Shown: in pieces, positions 35,803 through 49,239 of the stretch
How the letters are laid out: each line of letters begins with the position of its first letter
How positions within the stretch are numbered: the first letter of the stretch is position 1
From: Trichoplusia ni
Lineage: Eukaryota > Arthropoda > Insecta > Lepidoptera > Noctuidae
DNA length: 64,000 bases
Assembly (NCBI RefSeq): GCF_003590095.1
Contig: NC_039486.1
Location: 8,492,336 to 8,556,335, forward strand
Reading direction: 5' to 3'
Notes under the pieces: model-generated
Database searches by the model: none
The model's input: the letters and a program-made list of their open reading frames with translations, nothing else
What the model was told of the DNA's origin: nothing
Program-made: the position numbers and the translations under genes

Positions 35803-37099
35803 CCTGAAATGATTTTACTTTAGGCCCCCAGATACAGAACCAATTTCCGTTTTACTTCCGAGCAGTATGAAAATTATCTTGCAACTTGTATGTTATTGAG
35901 AAAGGCTGTATACAATATAGAACAGTGCATCTTGTACTGAAGCGAGTCCAAACCGGTTTTACCAATCAATTTGAATCGGAAACTCTGTTGCAAATGTCCG
36001 TTTCAAGCTTACATGGTTTTGACTCTCAAGTTTGCTACATTGATTGACATGTAGAATCAAGACGTATGTGTTTAACAAAACTAAACAAATATCCCTTGAG
36101 CTTCGCAACTGAGAGGATTTACACGTCTTGATTTTTGTTATTCTTTTATTAGTAATCGTCTTGAGACGTCAGGCTCTATTGTCGAAATTCATATACCGTT
36201 AGCAACATATAAAACATAGATAAATGTGTTTGTCTTCCTGTCAGAGCGCAAACAACCTACTGAATATCACAAAATCGAAATCAAATATACGAATTCTGTT
36301 GGAGTCGAGAGGATTTTGCGAGGATACAGGATGTCGACAAAATGGTTTGCGAGACAAAGTAACGTAACGTTAAGGTTCCGTTTCCACCTGTCTCTCGTTT
36401 TGATTAACCACGTGACTAAAAACTGTCAGTTCTATACCGACCGATTTTTATTGACATTGAATGTTGATGGTTGTAGAAATGTCGTTTGGCTAGAGGGTCA
36501 GTTAGGCAGAGTAATATGAAATTTGTTCTTAGAAACAACCGAATCGATGTATTGTACTTAAACTTTCATCGACTTCAGATCTTCTAAAAACTCAACATTT
36601 ACGGTGGATACGCAGCCAAAAGCAATGTATTGTCTGTTTGTTTGTTACCAGACTGTCCCATGAGTCGTGCTAGCGAGAGGATTCATGAGATTAGATGTAT
36701 TTTACAACAAGTAATAAGAAATTAGGTTGCGCAACGTTTAATACAGTTACAAATTATGTTGGGGGACCAGTTGTTTCTAACCTTCCGTCTTTGACACATT
36801 CTTGACCTTTCTTTATTAAATTTATGGCTTCATTACGCGTACGTATGTAACGCTACTTTTTAATGTTTACAGACATATTCACCATCACCAGATAGATACA
36901 ACCTGGTCAGATCTTCTAATCTTATAATGAACAGACATAATTAAAATATATCGTGCAACTGTTAATAAAAATTGTAGAACAAAAATCGTTTATCGATCAA
37001 TTATAATTCCATCAAAAGTTCCGCCGTCTATTGTTGATCAAGATAAATATATTTCGCACGTGTCTGATGTGCTGTCATATAGTCGGTAAGGTAAAAGCA
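35803..37099. other. Non-coding, one unplaced open frame
   Basis: The open frame 36226-36519 (97 codons) is basic and aromatic-rich, with no domain I recognise and no start or splice context. It is not called. Nothing else is supported. Confidence 0.35.
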
Positions 37100-38791
37100 C
37101 CTATTACGGAGGTATTTCGCAACATTTGAAAGTAAGAAACAAAAATAAGAATTTGTAGGTATTTCTAAAGGTGGAAAAAAATTCTATCGTTAAAAGTGGA
37201 ATTTATATTTTGTATTGCCGTTGAGACTATGATTCTGTTGATGATATTTCTTATTTTAAAGAAATATTTATATAGCCTGGTCGATTTTCCCTAATACGGA
37301 GGTAAAATTTTGCTCTGATCCTATTAGGTACTGCGGTAGACGGCTCCTAATACGGAGGGTCAGAACTTATATTCATTAAAGTTCCGTACAAAGAAAATTT
37401 ATTTAATAATAGTTATGTGTTAGTAAAGTTTTTCCTTTTTATTGAAAATTGATTTTATTAAATTGCGTAATCAAATTAATGGTGAATGAATTATTTCCAT
37501 TTTGAGTAACTCTGACAATGACATCTAATATGTATGGGACCCAAATACGGCTAGACCTATAATAATTAAGGACATCCCTCTATAGAGCTACTGTTGTTGA
37601 GATCGCGTTCTGTAGTAAGTATTTTTTTCATAGTAATTCTGACCTTGATCTGACCTGATCTGAAATTGTTGAGAATCAATAGTATTCGAGGGATTAAATC
37701 ACTTCGAAATCGAACAGTTATTTTTCTCGTGATGCCTGAACATACAGACAGACAAAATAAATTTTAATCACATATTTGGGTTTGGTCACTCGCTGCTGTT
37801 TTTTTTTCAATATTTTCAGTGTACAGAATTGACCCTTCTACAGATTTATTAAATTTATAGATAAATGAATAGAACCGTAATAGGAGATCTTAGAACCCTA
37901 CACGGAGTTACCTGGAAATAATTACCTCCGTAATAGGAAAACTACTCATGTTTTCGATAATCCTAATTCTGACCCATAAATATTTCGATAAACAAAAGAG
38001 TAAAAATGCCTAATTAAACATTAACAGTTTTTTGGCTCAGATTTGTAAAACTCAAGTCAAAATTTATACAAAATAAATGTTTTGTGATAAATCAAAATAC
38101 ACCTTCCCATTTTTGCCTCTTCTAAGAAACTAACATTTTGTACTCGACAGTTTTCATATTTAACTAGATTTACAATTAAGAACACATACCACAGAATATG
38201 GTTTTTAAGTTATGTGATTAATAATTATTTCAACTAAACTTGAAACTAATTGAATAAGTTAATCAATTGAAAGTTATAAACAATTAAACATGACCAGTAA
38301 TTTTCCTATTTCGGAGTCATAACACCGTATTAGGATTAATTTTTAAAATTTGTATCGTATTACGGCGGTGTTTTATTTTTAATTTTTTTGGTAAAAAATG
38401 ACTTACAAATATAAAATAAGCTATTTAAATAGTGAGTGTAATAATAAGAAAATACTATAAATAACAAAAGAATAAACTCGAACGGCATCTTAATACGAAA
38501 AACTTAGTTTCTAAATATTTGTGTATTTACTTTTGTTGTTCCGCGTTTGTATGGAAACACCTCTCACGTCGATTACGTTACAGAGACTGATTGATTTTGT
38601 TGTGTTGTCTATCTGCTATAATTGCAAATGTCAGTTAAGTCATAAAGTAAAAGATTTAGAATAAATAGTTTCGGTTTTGGTCTACCTACACTGAATAAAA
38701 CGGGAATAAAACGCGAAAATAGAAATACCACCGTAATAGGAAGCGATTTTGACTACCGCCGTATTAGGAGCGTTTCGTTCGGTCCTAATAA
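37100..38791. repeat. Cluster of a 14-bp motif, CCTAWTACGGNGGT, both orientations
   Basis: Exact consensus matches on the + strand are at 37100-37113 and 37290-37303. Exact matches on the minus strand are at 37924-37937, 38727-38740 and 38755-38768. One- or two-mismatch copies lie at 37346-37359 (+) and 38356-38369 (+), and partial ones at 37540 (+), 37874 (-), 37897 (+), 38305 (+), 38323 (-) and 38784 (+). Many are grouped in threes about 20-35 bp apart. The first copies all point right and the last full copies point left, as expected of subterminal repeats in a DNA transposon. No open frame lies inside. I saw no other clear copies in the window. Confidence 0.8.
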
Positions 38792-39695
38792 CATTTATGT
38801 CGCATATTTGTTGGCACGGAATAAAAATTAGAGGGAAGTGCCACAAAGTTTTTTTAGCTTACTGGTCTTTGTAGGTTTTGTTATCTACAAATTATGAAAC
38901 ATTAGCAAGTTTTTCGGTTTTGATATAAAAAAAACGAATGAAAACAAAAACATTCATGACACAAAGATATTACAGAAAGGACCAAATAACAAAATTGGTT
39001 CACCCATCAAATGATTAACGGAAACTATAATTCTCTAAACTCAGTCAGTATTTGTTGTCATAATGTGTTTTTTTGTTCATGGGTTACAGCCTGGTGACAG
39101 ATGTATGAACATTCAGGCAGACAGTGTAATGTATCCTTTGGTTCAGTATCGAATAAGGTTTCAAATCATTGGAAGCTATGGTAAGGTTGATCGTCATCTC
39201 CTAATCGTGACACTTGCTCATTACATAAATGCCGCGTATTTACTTTTCTGTTCCTTGTTTATAAGGCTGAACTGTGCTACGAACTCGATCTCATCAGCAA
39301 ACTCGATAATACTAACGATAGTTAGGACTTATACACTCTCATAATAGTTTGATGCAGATGTGGTTTCTTAATCGGTATCTTATCGACAATATTCTCTACT
39401 AGTAGTAGATACACTATATTCACTAAACTATAGTAGGTACTCACTGTCTACGTAAAACCTTCTTGGAAATATTTGTCAATTAATTTTATTTTAAATTCCT
39501 GCTTCCGAGCCTTTTTGAAAAAAAAAACAGTGGGGATTTTTACATTGATTTAATAGAAAGGGATTTTTATATTCTTTGAATTTAACAAATTATAAAAGCT
39601 TCCGTGAATTGTGAGCTAAAAATATTTCTGTGAAAAGCTCAACACCTACAGTTTTCCTGCGGTTTGTGATTGTCTGGATTTTCTAGTTACTACAA
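38792..39695. other. Non-coding, no gene seen
   Basis: AT-rich sequence. The open frame 39063-39344 contains an acceptor/donor-like bounded segment (39090-39180) that is too weak to call. Confidence 0.35.
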
Positions 39696-40058
39696 AGGGT
39701 TCCTTATCGAAACTGTAACATCTGGCCCTTATTACAAAGGTCCTTCTGTCTGTCTATTCGTTTGACGTTAGGCTGTATCTCATGAACCGCGAGAGTTACA
39801 ATTCTCAATGATGATTTATTTCTTTGATTTTTACTGTAAAAGTGATGATACTGATACAATACTTACTTTACATATACAATACTTGAGAAATAAATAGGGA
39901 TATTAAATTCCATAATAAATATTGAGGTTTGGTATCGTTTGGTTCAGCCACAAATTAGAGCTGATATTTTTATCATGCCAATGAAAATTTATTTAGCCTA
40001 TTCGTACGGAACCCTCAAATCGCGAGTCCGACTTCTGCTTAATAGGTTTTTACTTTCA
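39696..40058 (+). repeat. Interspersed repeat (GGAACCC family), longest copy
   Basis: The start is 'gggttccttatcg...ggtccttctgtctgtctatt', with 'ggctgtatctcatgaaccgc' and 'gatgatttatttct' following. The end is 'acggaaccctcaaatcgcga', 'gtccgacttctgcttaatag', 'gttttt'. This copy defines both ends of the family within the window (about 360 bp). The conserved 3' end and lack of coding capacity suggest a SINE-like or non-autonomous LTR/LINE derivative. Confidence 0.65.
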
Positions 40059-42251
40059 TTTCTTACGCTTAATTAAATCTGTTAAGTTAATCAATATTTG
40101 AACATAATATCGACCGGTATTATGTATAAAACATTAATAACTTAGCGATAGTAATACGGAACACGTAACATTGTCCATAATGTTCATGTAAGTACGTAAT
40201 TAACTTGTGACGTCAGTTGTTGATAAATATCAATTAGTTGAAACTGCCTACTGCGGTTTACGTGCGAGCTATGTGTGGAAACAGATGCTGCTTGAATGTC
40301 AATTGTTTTTTTTTTCTAATTCTTGTGGACATTGGCTAGGTATAAAATTGGCATATAAGTTTGAATATCAATTGTTTTTCCTGCGTCGGATAGACGTTGG
40401 TGAGATAAAAGAAGAATATAATAATATAGGGTTTTCAATTTCATTTTTAAAATACGAGAAGACTTGGTTTGGCATTGAACTATATTTTGGAAGAATTTTA
40501 ATTCACACTTTTATTAATAAGACACACCTTCCAATCTTAGGAAAATTTTCCTTTTGTTGTCGCTTCCTAAACCGATGGTTTTTATTTATTAATTTGACTC
40601 AAACTTATAATGGATCAAACACGCAAACGATGTTTAAAGGGATTTCGTCCTGATATGTATCTCAACGAATTAATCGGCGTAACGCAAGAAATATTTCAGG
40701 CGAGGTCTCTATTTTCCTTATTTTTAACGCACACATTTTTATTGTAGTTGAGAAACAAATCCTCATATAGTACTGTAGTATCAATATTGAAAAATTATAG
40801 TATTATTTTGTCGTATTGGTCACCTATCAAAATTTTTATCAATATTTATTTTACATCATCACTCTTCAAACTGATCTCTAATTCCAGTAATCAATTTTCA
40901 CGTTACTTCCACGTATGTAGGTAACTTTACACGGGCCTTTGAAAATGTGAAGCTCTCATGACTAATAATATCCGTGTTCTACGAAAACACCAAAATGCGA
41001 AAATGCGCTAGTCACTTACACGGAAAAGCCCGATAATCCTCATCCAAAAAACCCGGCCGAGACCACGAAACCGATTAAAACAAAAATGTTAACCTTCAAC
41101 TACTGTGTACCTGGTATCTAAGACTCCCATCTTCGCCAGCCAAAATTGAAACATCAAGCTAAACGCTTGGAACAATGGGAGGTCGGTAATTTATACAGGT
41201 CTTCGCACTAGCCCAGAAGAATGTACAATTTGTATGCAAAGTGGCCGATGGGCTGTTTATACGGAATACAATATCAAAAAATGGTGACCGTATTTACATA
41301 ACCAATAGATTCCACTTGCCTATATATTTTGAATACTTCTAGCGGTAAAGGTTACCTAGAAGGTCGTTTTCAATTAGGAATTATTGCCAAAAATAATGTA
41401 AAAGGATTGATATATGTATTAACCAGAAAAAGTTATTTCTGCATGCAAAGAGGAATACTTATTCCAAAAATTATCCCATCGATATTTCTGCGTATTTGAA
41501 CATAGATTATATGCCTGTAGAGTACTGTTTCGAGCAAAATATGATCAGTAGTTGCTAATAAACGAATATTAGCTCAGAATATGGAGGGCCAGACTATTGT
41601 ATCGCGATTTCGAAAGTAATAAAATACGAGTATCTATAGTGTCTCGCCTGCTGCCAGCCAAATAACGCGTATAATATTATATTACGGCCTTTATTAACCA
41701 TAAAACGGAGGTTCGGTATTCGTGGTCCATCATCCTTGACAGTAGCAGATGAAACACACACAACTCAGATAAAACGTCACAAGTTTCTAAAAGTCATAGA
41801 AAAGTTGTTTATCGAAGCCAGCTACTCGCAGCTCAAGGAAAAGATATTCAAATATTATATTTTTCTTTCATCAAGACTTTTATATTTCCATGGCATTGTG
41901 ACGGAATTGAAAAAAAGAAAACAGGAGAGGTTAGAGAACTGCCTAAAGTTGTCGCGTGTAATGGAGTATGGAAGAATTATGACAATAATTTCTATAGAAA
42001 AACGATAATAATTGTGTGCGACAATATACAAAGTGATTTATTTGCTACAAAAATTTCGACAAAAGGACAATTCTGATTAAGTGTATGATCAATAATTTTA
42101 TTTGTTGTCATGCCACATAACACTTATGTAAATAGATCTATTTCCCGAAATTGCTTAAGTGCCCCTAATTCCTGTTTAGCATGTTCCTTTTATGTATTCC
42201 AGTGAATTATGGGTTCTAGAAACCTTTATCCTTATTCAAAGCTGTCGTTCA
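40059..42251. other. Non-coding, two unexplained open frames
   Basis: The open frames 40207-40653 (148 codons, rich in Phe, Leu and Ile) and 41736-42008 (90 codons, Lys-rich and possibly helical near the middle) have no recognisable domains, no good start context and no splice signals. They are most likely chance frames in AT-rich DNA. Confidence 0.3.
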
Positions 42252-42312
42252 AATGAAAAAAAAACTGATCAAGTGCAAATCGGACTAGCAACACTGAGGG
42301 TTCTGAAAGATA
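42252..42312 (-). repeat. Interspersed repeat (GGAACCC family), 3' end only
   Basis: On the minus strand: 'cagaaccctcagtgttgcta', 'gtccgatttgcacttgatca', then a T-run. This matches the 3' end of the copies at 39696 and 50226. Confidence 0.55.
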
Positions 42313-42546
42313 AAATAAATATTTTCAAATTAAGGTAACCAATCAAAATTATTGCAATACTAATATCTACTTAACCTTAATTTTTAACAAAAATATTACT
42401 CTAATAGGAAACTAGTCTAGTCCCACTGTCTATATTTATCTTAATAAATTCGTATAAAAAATACATATTTAATTATTATGATATTAAAGAATATAAACTG
42501 ATAAAAATATTGGTATAGGTACACGCCATGAGTCTTGATACACATG

Positions 42547-42610
42547 TGGGTTCGAAACTAGTCGGACTATCCTGATAAATACGCGTGAGCAAACTGTTAT
42601 TAAATAAATA
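42547..42610 (+). repeat. SINE-like fragment, pairs with 46933-46975
   Basis: 'gtgggttcgaaactagtcgg', 'actatcctgataaatacgcg', 'tgagcaaactgttattaaat'. It carries a B-box-like GGTTCGAAAC and a block shared with 46933-46975. This fits a tRNA-derived SINE body common in moths. Confidence 0.5.
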
Positions 42611-43224
42611 TCCATGAATCTGGCTCAAACTTATTATAACCATATATTGATATAGAAACTGAAAGGTGAGTTTCAACGAAATATATATCAGAGTTTGATT
42701 CCAACTATCAATAATATATTAGTAAACGGATGGCTGACATCAACAAATACAAACTTCCTTAGAATCCTTATGTGCGATTAAAGTTTGCCATTTACTCGGA
42801 TGTCCCATTGTCATTTATTATTGGCAGTACAAGCTATCCAATCTGAAGAGGATATTGTCAAATGGCTTTCCATTTTACGAAGTGAAGGAATCTTCGTTTA
42901 AGGAAATATGTACCGATCTAATCTGACGTCCGGCTGAATGGATTGAATACTTCCCTTGTGAGGTGAAAAAATCAAACAAAAGTAAAAGAGTAGAGAAAAG
43001 AACGATTTTGTTTTGCAAAAGGTATTTTTTTTTATTTTAACAGTTATTTGCAGATGTACACTGCATTTGTTTTGAATACGAGTTTTACTACATGTCACGT
43101 TGTTTATCCGCGATGAACTCCTTAACTCTACTGTCTCGATTTAAGTCGAAGTTTGCTCCAACTTGAAAGATAGGATAGCTTACTTCTCAATTAATAGTAA
43201 CAATATTATTTTCTTTCTAGGCTC

Positions 43225-43261
43225 CACTTACCACGGGAAAGAAGTCGCGAGGAAAAGCTAG
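43225..43261 (+). mobile_element. Helitron-like 3' end remnant
   Basis: 'cttaccacgggaaagaagtc', 'gcgaggaaaagCTAG'. This is the last 37 bp (hairpin and CTAG) of the 4429/11001/11302 family. The base after CTAG is G, not T, and the 5' part is missing, so this is an old truncated copy. Confidence 0.5.
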
Positions 43262-45953
43262 GGTTATAAAGATTTATTTTGTCATTATCTTAATAGATTA
43301 GTGCTGAAGAAATTGAACTTAAGTAGGCCTACTACCACTTAGCTACCTACGTTGTTTTATTTGTTGCCTCCGAGTAAAGCCGAGTTTCGCTGCCACAAAT
43401 TTGAAGGCAAAATTATATTTTGATGTCTAGCAAGCATAATACAAGCTTTGATCAGTTTGAAACTAGGTGTGGAATGTAATAATACTAAAATAACTTTTAG
43501 ATTTTGGTAATAGGTCCCTTAAAGTTCTATTTATGTACTTGTGAAATATGGATATGACAACTTCAACGTGCCACTCAGATGTTCAATTCTTATTCCATTA
43601 GAAAGTGCGTTAGTCAGCTTACTAGTATCAAACGTAATTAGGATGTTAGTTTCCACTTAATGCGATTCAGATTACATTATGTGCACTTGACTTAACTTCC
43701 CATTCTGTCTCACACTTACCTGATTTACTAGCTACACTTAATGTTCAAGAGCTTTATTCCTAACACAAAGCTGTTTTTGTTATACACTGATTTATATATT
43801 TCCACAAGGTTGTTTTTCTTAATCCTAGTGAGAATTTCGGCTTAGTGCCAAGATTTCTTTTTTATGGGGCTAACCCTGTCTACAAGGTGTGCTGAAATAA
43901 GAATGGATTTACTTTAAATAGAGATAATACCTACTTATTTCTCTTAATGTGAATGACTTCTTATTAAGCAGTGTTTTGTTGAACAGACAAGTTTAAGTAC
44001 ATTGTTTTTAATGGTCTCAATAAAAATAGGTGTTCATGACCGCGACAAGTAAATGATTGGCCTATTTACCAGACCCTATTAACCAATTCATTGAAAACTG
44101 TGCATTAACATATCGTATTACGATTGATGCACCCGATACAATGATTAGTATCGTAACTGCCGCTTACCGATGATCCGAATACAATTTAATGTGAGATACA
44201 TGAGCTAGCCTTAATACCAGTTTACCTTGTGGTACAGGGTTTGATGTTTAAACTTTCTTTCTTAACTCGGATAAAAAAATATTCATAAACAATGTAAGGC
44301 CAATAAATTATTAAGGTTAAATTACAATGGTCTAGGTTTGTTAAAATACAAAATGTTCATATTTAATTCCGTTCATATTTCTTTAAATGTATGAAAAATG
44401 GAACGAACAAGAAAACTCATTTAAGTCACACGCACAAAGACATCCAGACTCAGCACCAAGTATGCGTGGATCACACAAATGGTCGTAATACGTCGGGTTT
44501 TGCGTGCTGACCAAGTGTTTATACCTATTTACACTTATTATAATACTTATATTCTAAAATATTTAAGGCTATTCCTTCTATTTTTCTAGGACACCCTGAG
44601 CTTAAGGGCCAAGGAATGTTTGTTTGTTATCATTGTCGATCCTGGTTCATTGAAGTTGCAAAAAAATACTTTGATGTCATTTAATTCAGGCCGACGTTTC
44701 GTTGAAAAATTACATCGCGAGTTCAGGAGCTTTTGATGACAATTATGATTTTCAGTCGGTTTATTATCTTGGTGACAAAACATGTGAACATTGATCACAA
44801 TGACATGTTAAACAATGGTATGGTGATGCGAGTTCAATTGCTGTGAAATTACGGTTTCTGCGATTCTCAGTAAGTACACAAAAGTAATTAATAGTTATTA
44901 CAGCTTAACATAGGGAACCTTAAAAATCTTTAATGATTTACTAGTTATCGTTCAGTTATTTTGTCATAAATTAATAAAAACACTCATTTGAGGCTTAAAT
45001 AACACACATGTGTAAATTGTAATTATGCTGAAATGATGTATGGAAGAAAATTATACATCGCGTCGACCCTAAATAAATTACGAATGACGTAACGTTAAAT
45101 AATGATGGCTGAAAATGACAGAAAACAATGGATGCGAAATAAACGTAGGAAAAACCTAATAAGTGCTCCCAGAACCAGAATTTGAATCTGTAAATAATTT
45201 ACGTGTTTACCTAGTTCAGTTATATATAAATAGTTAAGTGCTTACAGAGCTAAACGCTCCATAATACATACCAACTACTTATTGAAAAGCTTCCGGATGA
45301 ATAGTCCGAAATTCGAAGCTATAAATGAATTATTTCGGATTTAGGCTTCGGCCACTATAAATAGGTAATGATATATTGGGAATCAGAATTTATGGAAACA
45401 TAAATACACGTGATGACGTTATTTTAGTATAGTTATCTAACTCACTGGCATAAAGGGTCTCTATTGGAGAAAATTCCACAAATGCTGAAATTATAACATG
45501 CTAAATTTCAAAATTATATTCCTTATTGCTGTATTTAAATGTAAAGAGTTCATGAACCCGTTTTAATCCAACAAAACGAAAGGATGGAAAACTAACGGAT
45601 CCTTCTCAAAATATTTTAAGTTACAGTGACTAATTCTCTCGTAGTCGACATACCGTGGGTTCACTGCCTCATTTCACAAAGGTCAGACCAGACACCAACT
45701 TACATTGTTCTCGCATAACGACCGCATATTTATAAAAACAATAGATTTAACACAGCCACAAAGAAGGAACCGAGTCCTTCCAAGGGAATGACTAATCTGA
45801 AACAATGATACTTATAATTCTTATTATAATATATGGTAAGACTCTAGGGAAGATATTTGACAATTACTGATTTATATTGAACCCGAAGAGGGTCATTGAT
45901 CAATTGATTAATAGAGCCGTTCCGTGATTTATTTTCCATATTTCAAAATGTCA
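43262..45953. other. Non-coding, no gene seen
   Basis: AT-rich sequence without a supported gene, RNA or repeat. The fragment 'ggccgacgtttcg' (near 44690) resembles the core of the 2201-2349 element but is too short to call. Confidence 0.4.
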
Positions 45954-46063
45954 GGAAGAGGTGACGGGATGTCCGAGACGCATGCCGCAAGAGGTTGCGG
46001 TGATGGCGGAGTATTGGAAGGTTTGGTGGGGATATTAGCCCAGCCGTGGGTTAGGAAAAAGTG
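45954..46063 (+). mobile_element. LINE (RTE-type) remnant
   Basis: 'ggaagaggtgacgggatgtc', 'gcaagaggttgcggtgatgg', 'aaggtttggtggggatatta', 'gcccagccgtgggttaggaa'. The GC-rich character and the 'gatattagcccagc.gtggg' block are those of LINE 3' regions in Lepidoptera. No terminal GAT repeat is present. Confidence 0.5.
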
Positions 46064-46139
46064 ATATTTACATATTATTATATAATTTACTACGATATCA
46101 AATCGACAGTTCTTACAAAATCAAAATCTAATCGTTTAT

Positions 46140-46262
46140 TTTAGAACGGCAATACAAAATTATCATCTAAATTTCAGGTGTCTAACTATCACAGTTCACG
46201 AGATGCAACTTGGTGACGGCCGACGGACAGCGGAGCCTTAGTTATGGGCTGAACCTTATAAA
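46140..46262 (-). repeat. Interspersed repeat (GGAACCC family), 5' part
   Basis: On the minus strand: 'taactaaggctccgctgtcc', 'gtcggccgtcaccaagttgc', 'atctcgtgaactgtgatagt', 'tagacacctgaaattta'. Same order as the + strand copies at 5821 and 39696. Confidence 0.6.
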
Positions 46263-46932
46263 TAGTCTCATGTTTCAGCGCCATACCTATATTTTAATGT
46301 ATTTATTTATACACAGTTTCATTCATACTAAGTTCATTCTCTTGTCCCACACGGCTGTAAAATTATGCCAACTACAGCATAACTTTATTATTAGCTCGGT
46401 TCCTGCTTAGTTCAGCTGTGTTCGGTTTTACTGTAACAAAACTGATTTACTGCTTCTAACTTCAAACTGCTTGTTTCATATTCCTTTTGTGATGAATCCT
46501 GACAATGAAATAGAAAAGTTTTTATGCCATGTTTATACCGAATTGGTCATATTTGGGAGAATGCATAAAGCGCGTCTGATGATAATATTAATAAAATCGA
46601 AGGGAGTATGTATATTTTTAAGAAACTTTCGTGACGTAGATTAATTCTTAAACGATGCAATGGTTTACTTATGCGTATATCGAGATTCCGTGACTAGTTT
46701 CGTACAAACCAGAGTCTTTAAAAACATGAGCTGAAGTAGTGTCAGGGAGATCGATACGACCGAACATAAATAAAATCAAATGAAATTATTTATTCTGTAA
46801 GAAGGACATAATAGATAATTTTACATCTCTATTTTTGAGAGCGGTGGAGACGACATTTCTTAACTGACTACTCTGAACTCTAAACTCTAAAAAACTCAGG
46901 GGGTCGCGATCTCTTGTAAAGTCCAGATAACC

Positions 46933-46975
46933 AAAACTATTCGGAAGATCTCGATAAATACACGTGACTGAACCC
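46933..46975 (+). repeat. SINE-like fragment, pairs with 42547-42610
   Basis: 'aaaactattcggaagatctc', 'gataaatacacgtgactgaa'. It aligns with 'gaaactagtcggactatcct', 'gataaatacgcgtgagcaaa' of the other copy. Confidence 0.45.
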
Positions 46976-49239
46976 TTTGCATTAAGAAATAATATTTAAT
47001 TAGAAGATTCAAACAAATTATTCAATGAAATATGCATCTTAAGGAACTAAACCTTATCGACATACGAGAACGCATCTAGTTGCTTATGCCTTACAGCAGA
47101 TATGGGACGTATCTGGATATATTAGTACGGGTTTTACTAGTAAGTAGATATTTTTAACCTCCGCTAGCCTGCTGTGTATCTGACACGAGTTTTATTGACG
47201 GCAGAGATGCCTTACGTATGCCTCGAGTAACTAAACTTGCTTAAATCTTGTTGTTGATGTCCAGTAACCTTTGTTAAGTCTACAATTAATAATATGAACA
47301 GCCTCTGTACTGTAACCGACTTGAACGTTAAAACATTTAATTCTAACGATTCTCGAAATGTCACTTGCCTAAGGGGAGTAAGTAACTTTCTATTTAATTA
47401 TAGGGCTAAAATACCGTGTTTTTTTTTCTAAATTGTATGTAACGAAAATGAGAACACAAACGTTTTGTAGTAAAAAGGAACTAAATTGGAAGTACGGCTA
47501 TCAAATAAAGAGAAACTGTAATAGTGTTAGTTTGAAAATAATACTAACAGCAGTGGAAAGTATTTCTACTCAAAGTTTTCCAAGTGATTCTGAACCTAGT
47601 GTAATTTGTGTAGCCAACTTGTTATGTTGTTGCGTTATAACGCGAAACCGCTTGACGGTTTAATGAAACTTACTGAATTGAAAAAAGAAAATGTTTTCCG
47701 CCAACATCACAAACAGAACACCGACTATACTCATATACCTACAGTCTGAGTAAATACCTAATGCTGGTTGCTGGTTAACCTAACTGGTCGAAGTTAGTTT
47801 ACGATCACCTTCTGTGGTTGTGCGGTTATAAAAACTTTATATGCTCCCAGAATCTCTAAATTAAATGTTAATACCGAGTCGAGCATAAATTTAATTAAGT
47901 CACTACCATTTCGCCCGAGTGGCCCGGAGGATTTAGTATTCCTGTGCGATGCGGTACACTAGCAGTTCTGTCGACAGCGGCCTAAGTCAAAATTCCAATT
48001 AATTTACACAGTTCAAGAGGCCATTGACGGTTAATAAATTAAATCTACGTCTGTCTGGAGCTTCGATGAGGATTATAGCAAAGTCCATGAAGACAAGCAC
48101 GTGCGAGCGCAGAGTGTGATGGTTTGTGAGTTCGACGCGGACAAATAAAGAACAACCTTGTTTATTTTCACTTTATCTGGGAGCTGTTTTCGCTAACAGG
48201 ATGAATAAACTTCTAATCGGTTTCAGTGTTGGGCACGTCAGCAGTATTCGAAACCAAACAACAGTAACATGTTGGGTTTATGTTTTCGGACATTTGTAGG
48301 TAGGCACTTTGCGAGGCCATTACGTATTTGAGTGGGTTGACAAATATTCAACATCCTGCGTAAATAAAACAGCTGTACGATTCTTGACAAAGAGAAAAGT
48401 TGTACAATATGTGGTTTTGTAGACGCTACGACGTAATCAGATTAGCCCATCTGACACCCGTTCTTAGTATTGAAGACGCCTCTTAGATCTACCTAGATGT
48501 ATACGCAGATAAAGATATAGCCTACATATATGTAGGTAGTAGTCCACGTGACACATGTACAATGTCCTGCTCTATTTCCAGAAAGTATTCGCTTCCAAAA
48601 CTCTGAACTTGAATAAAATATCACCCATTATTGGCTTTCACGTTATTTTCCTGAGGCCACAAGATCTATTAAACGGAATGGACCTTAAGGACATTTCCAA
48701 ACCAATCAATAAGATTTATCGAGACATACTTATTCAGTAAGCTTATACCTTGTATCCGAATGATATATTAGGAGCTGTACATAAAGATGGTTTGTTGTGT
48801 GTTTGGTAAAGCCGCAGTTTCACACACGTGATACGCTATTACAGTAATATTGGAGGCAAGCGAGCATGCGGAATACCTCAAAGTAATTAATCACCACCAC
48901 CTCCGCAGATCTAAGGACTTGCTATAATTCGTTTAACCATCAGGTGTCACAATACACACATCGTGTTATTTAAACGGGTTGTAAAGGGTGTAGATATATG
49001 TATCTAACGGCTTCTATTGCACGGGGCAAAATGTCCTTAAAAGCTCTTGAAAAATGTATAGATTTAAAGCGCGATGGCATTAGGGACCTGAAAATTAATA
49101 AGTTGGCTATGACAACAAAAATACCTTTTAGCCCTCAAATAATTCACAGAAGCTGTTCAAGAAAATTAAACACTAGAGATCATTGTAACAGTGATGAATG
49201 TACTCACAGACAGTGACTAAGTCTAAATTATTAGGCACT
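46976..49239. other. Non-coding, no gene seen
   Basis: AT-rich sequence. The open frames at 47433-47663, 48555-48740 and 48998-49216 show no protein features and are not called. Confidence 0.4.

Noticed and set aside
37100..38791. CRISPR-like array
   Set aside because: Motifs are only 14 bp, occur in both orientations with irregular spacing from about 20 to 380 bp, and the host is a eukaryote.
39090..39180. Segment between an acceptor-like 'ttacag' and a donor-like GTAAGG, open in one frame
   Set aside because: Thirty codons with a weak pyrimidine tract are well within chance. The peptide is unrecognised and no partner exon is visible.
40207..40653. 148-codon open frame
   Set aside because: Strong bias to Phe, Leu and Ile expected from AT-rich DNA. 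No domain, signal peptide or membrane-protein pattern that is convincing, and no conserved start context.
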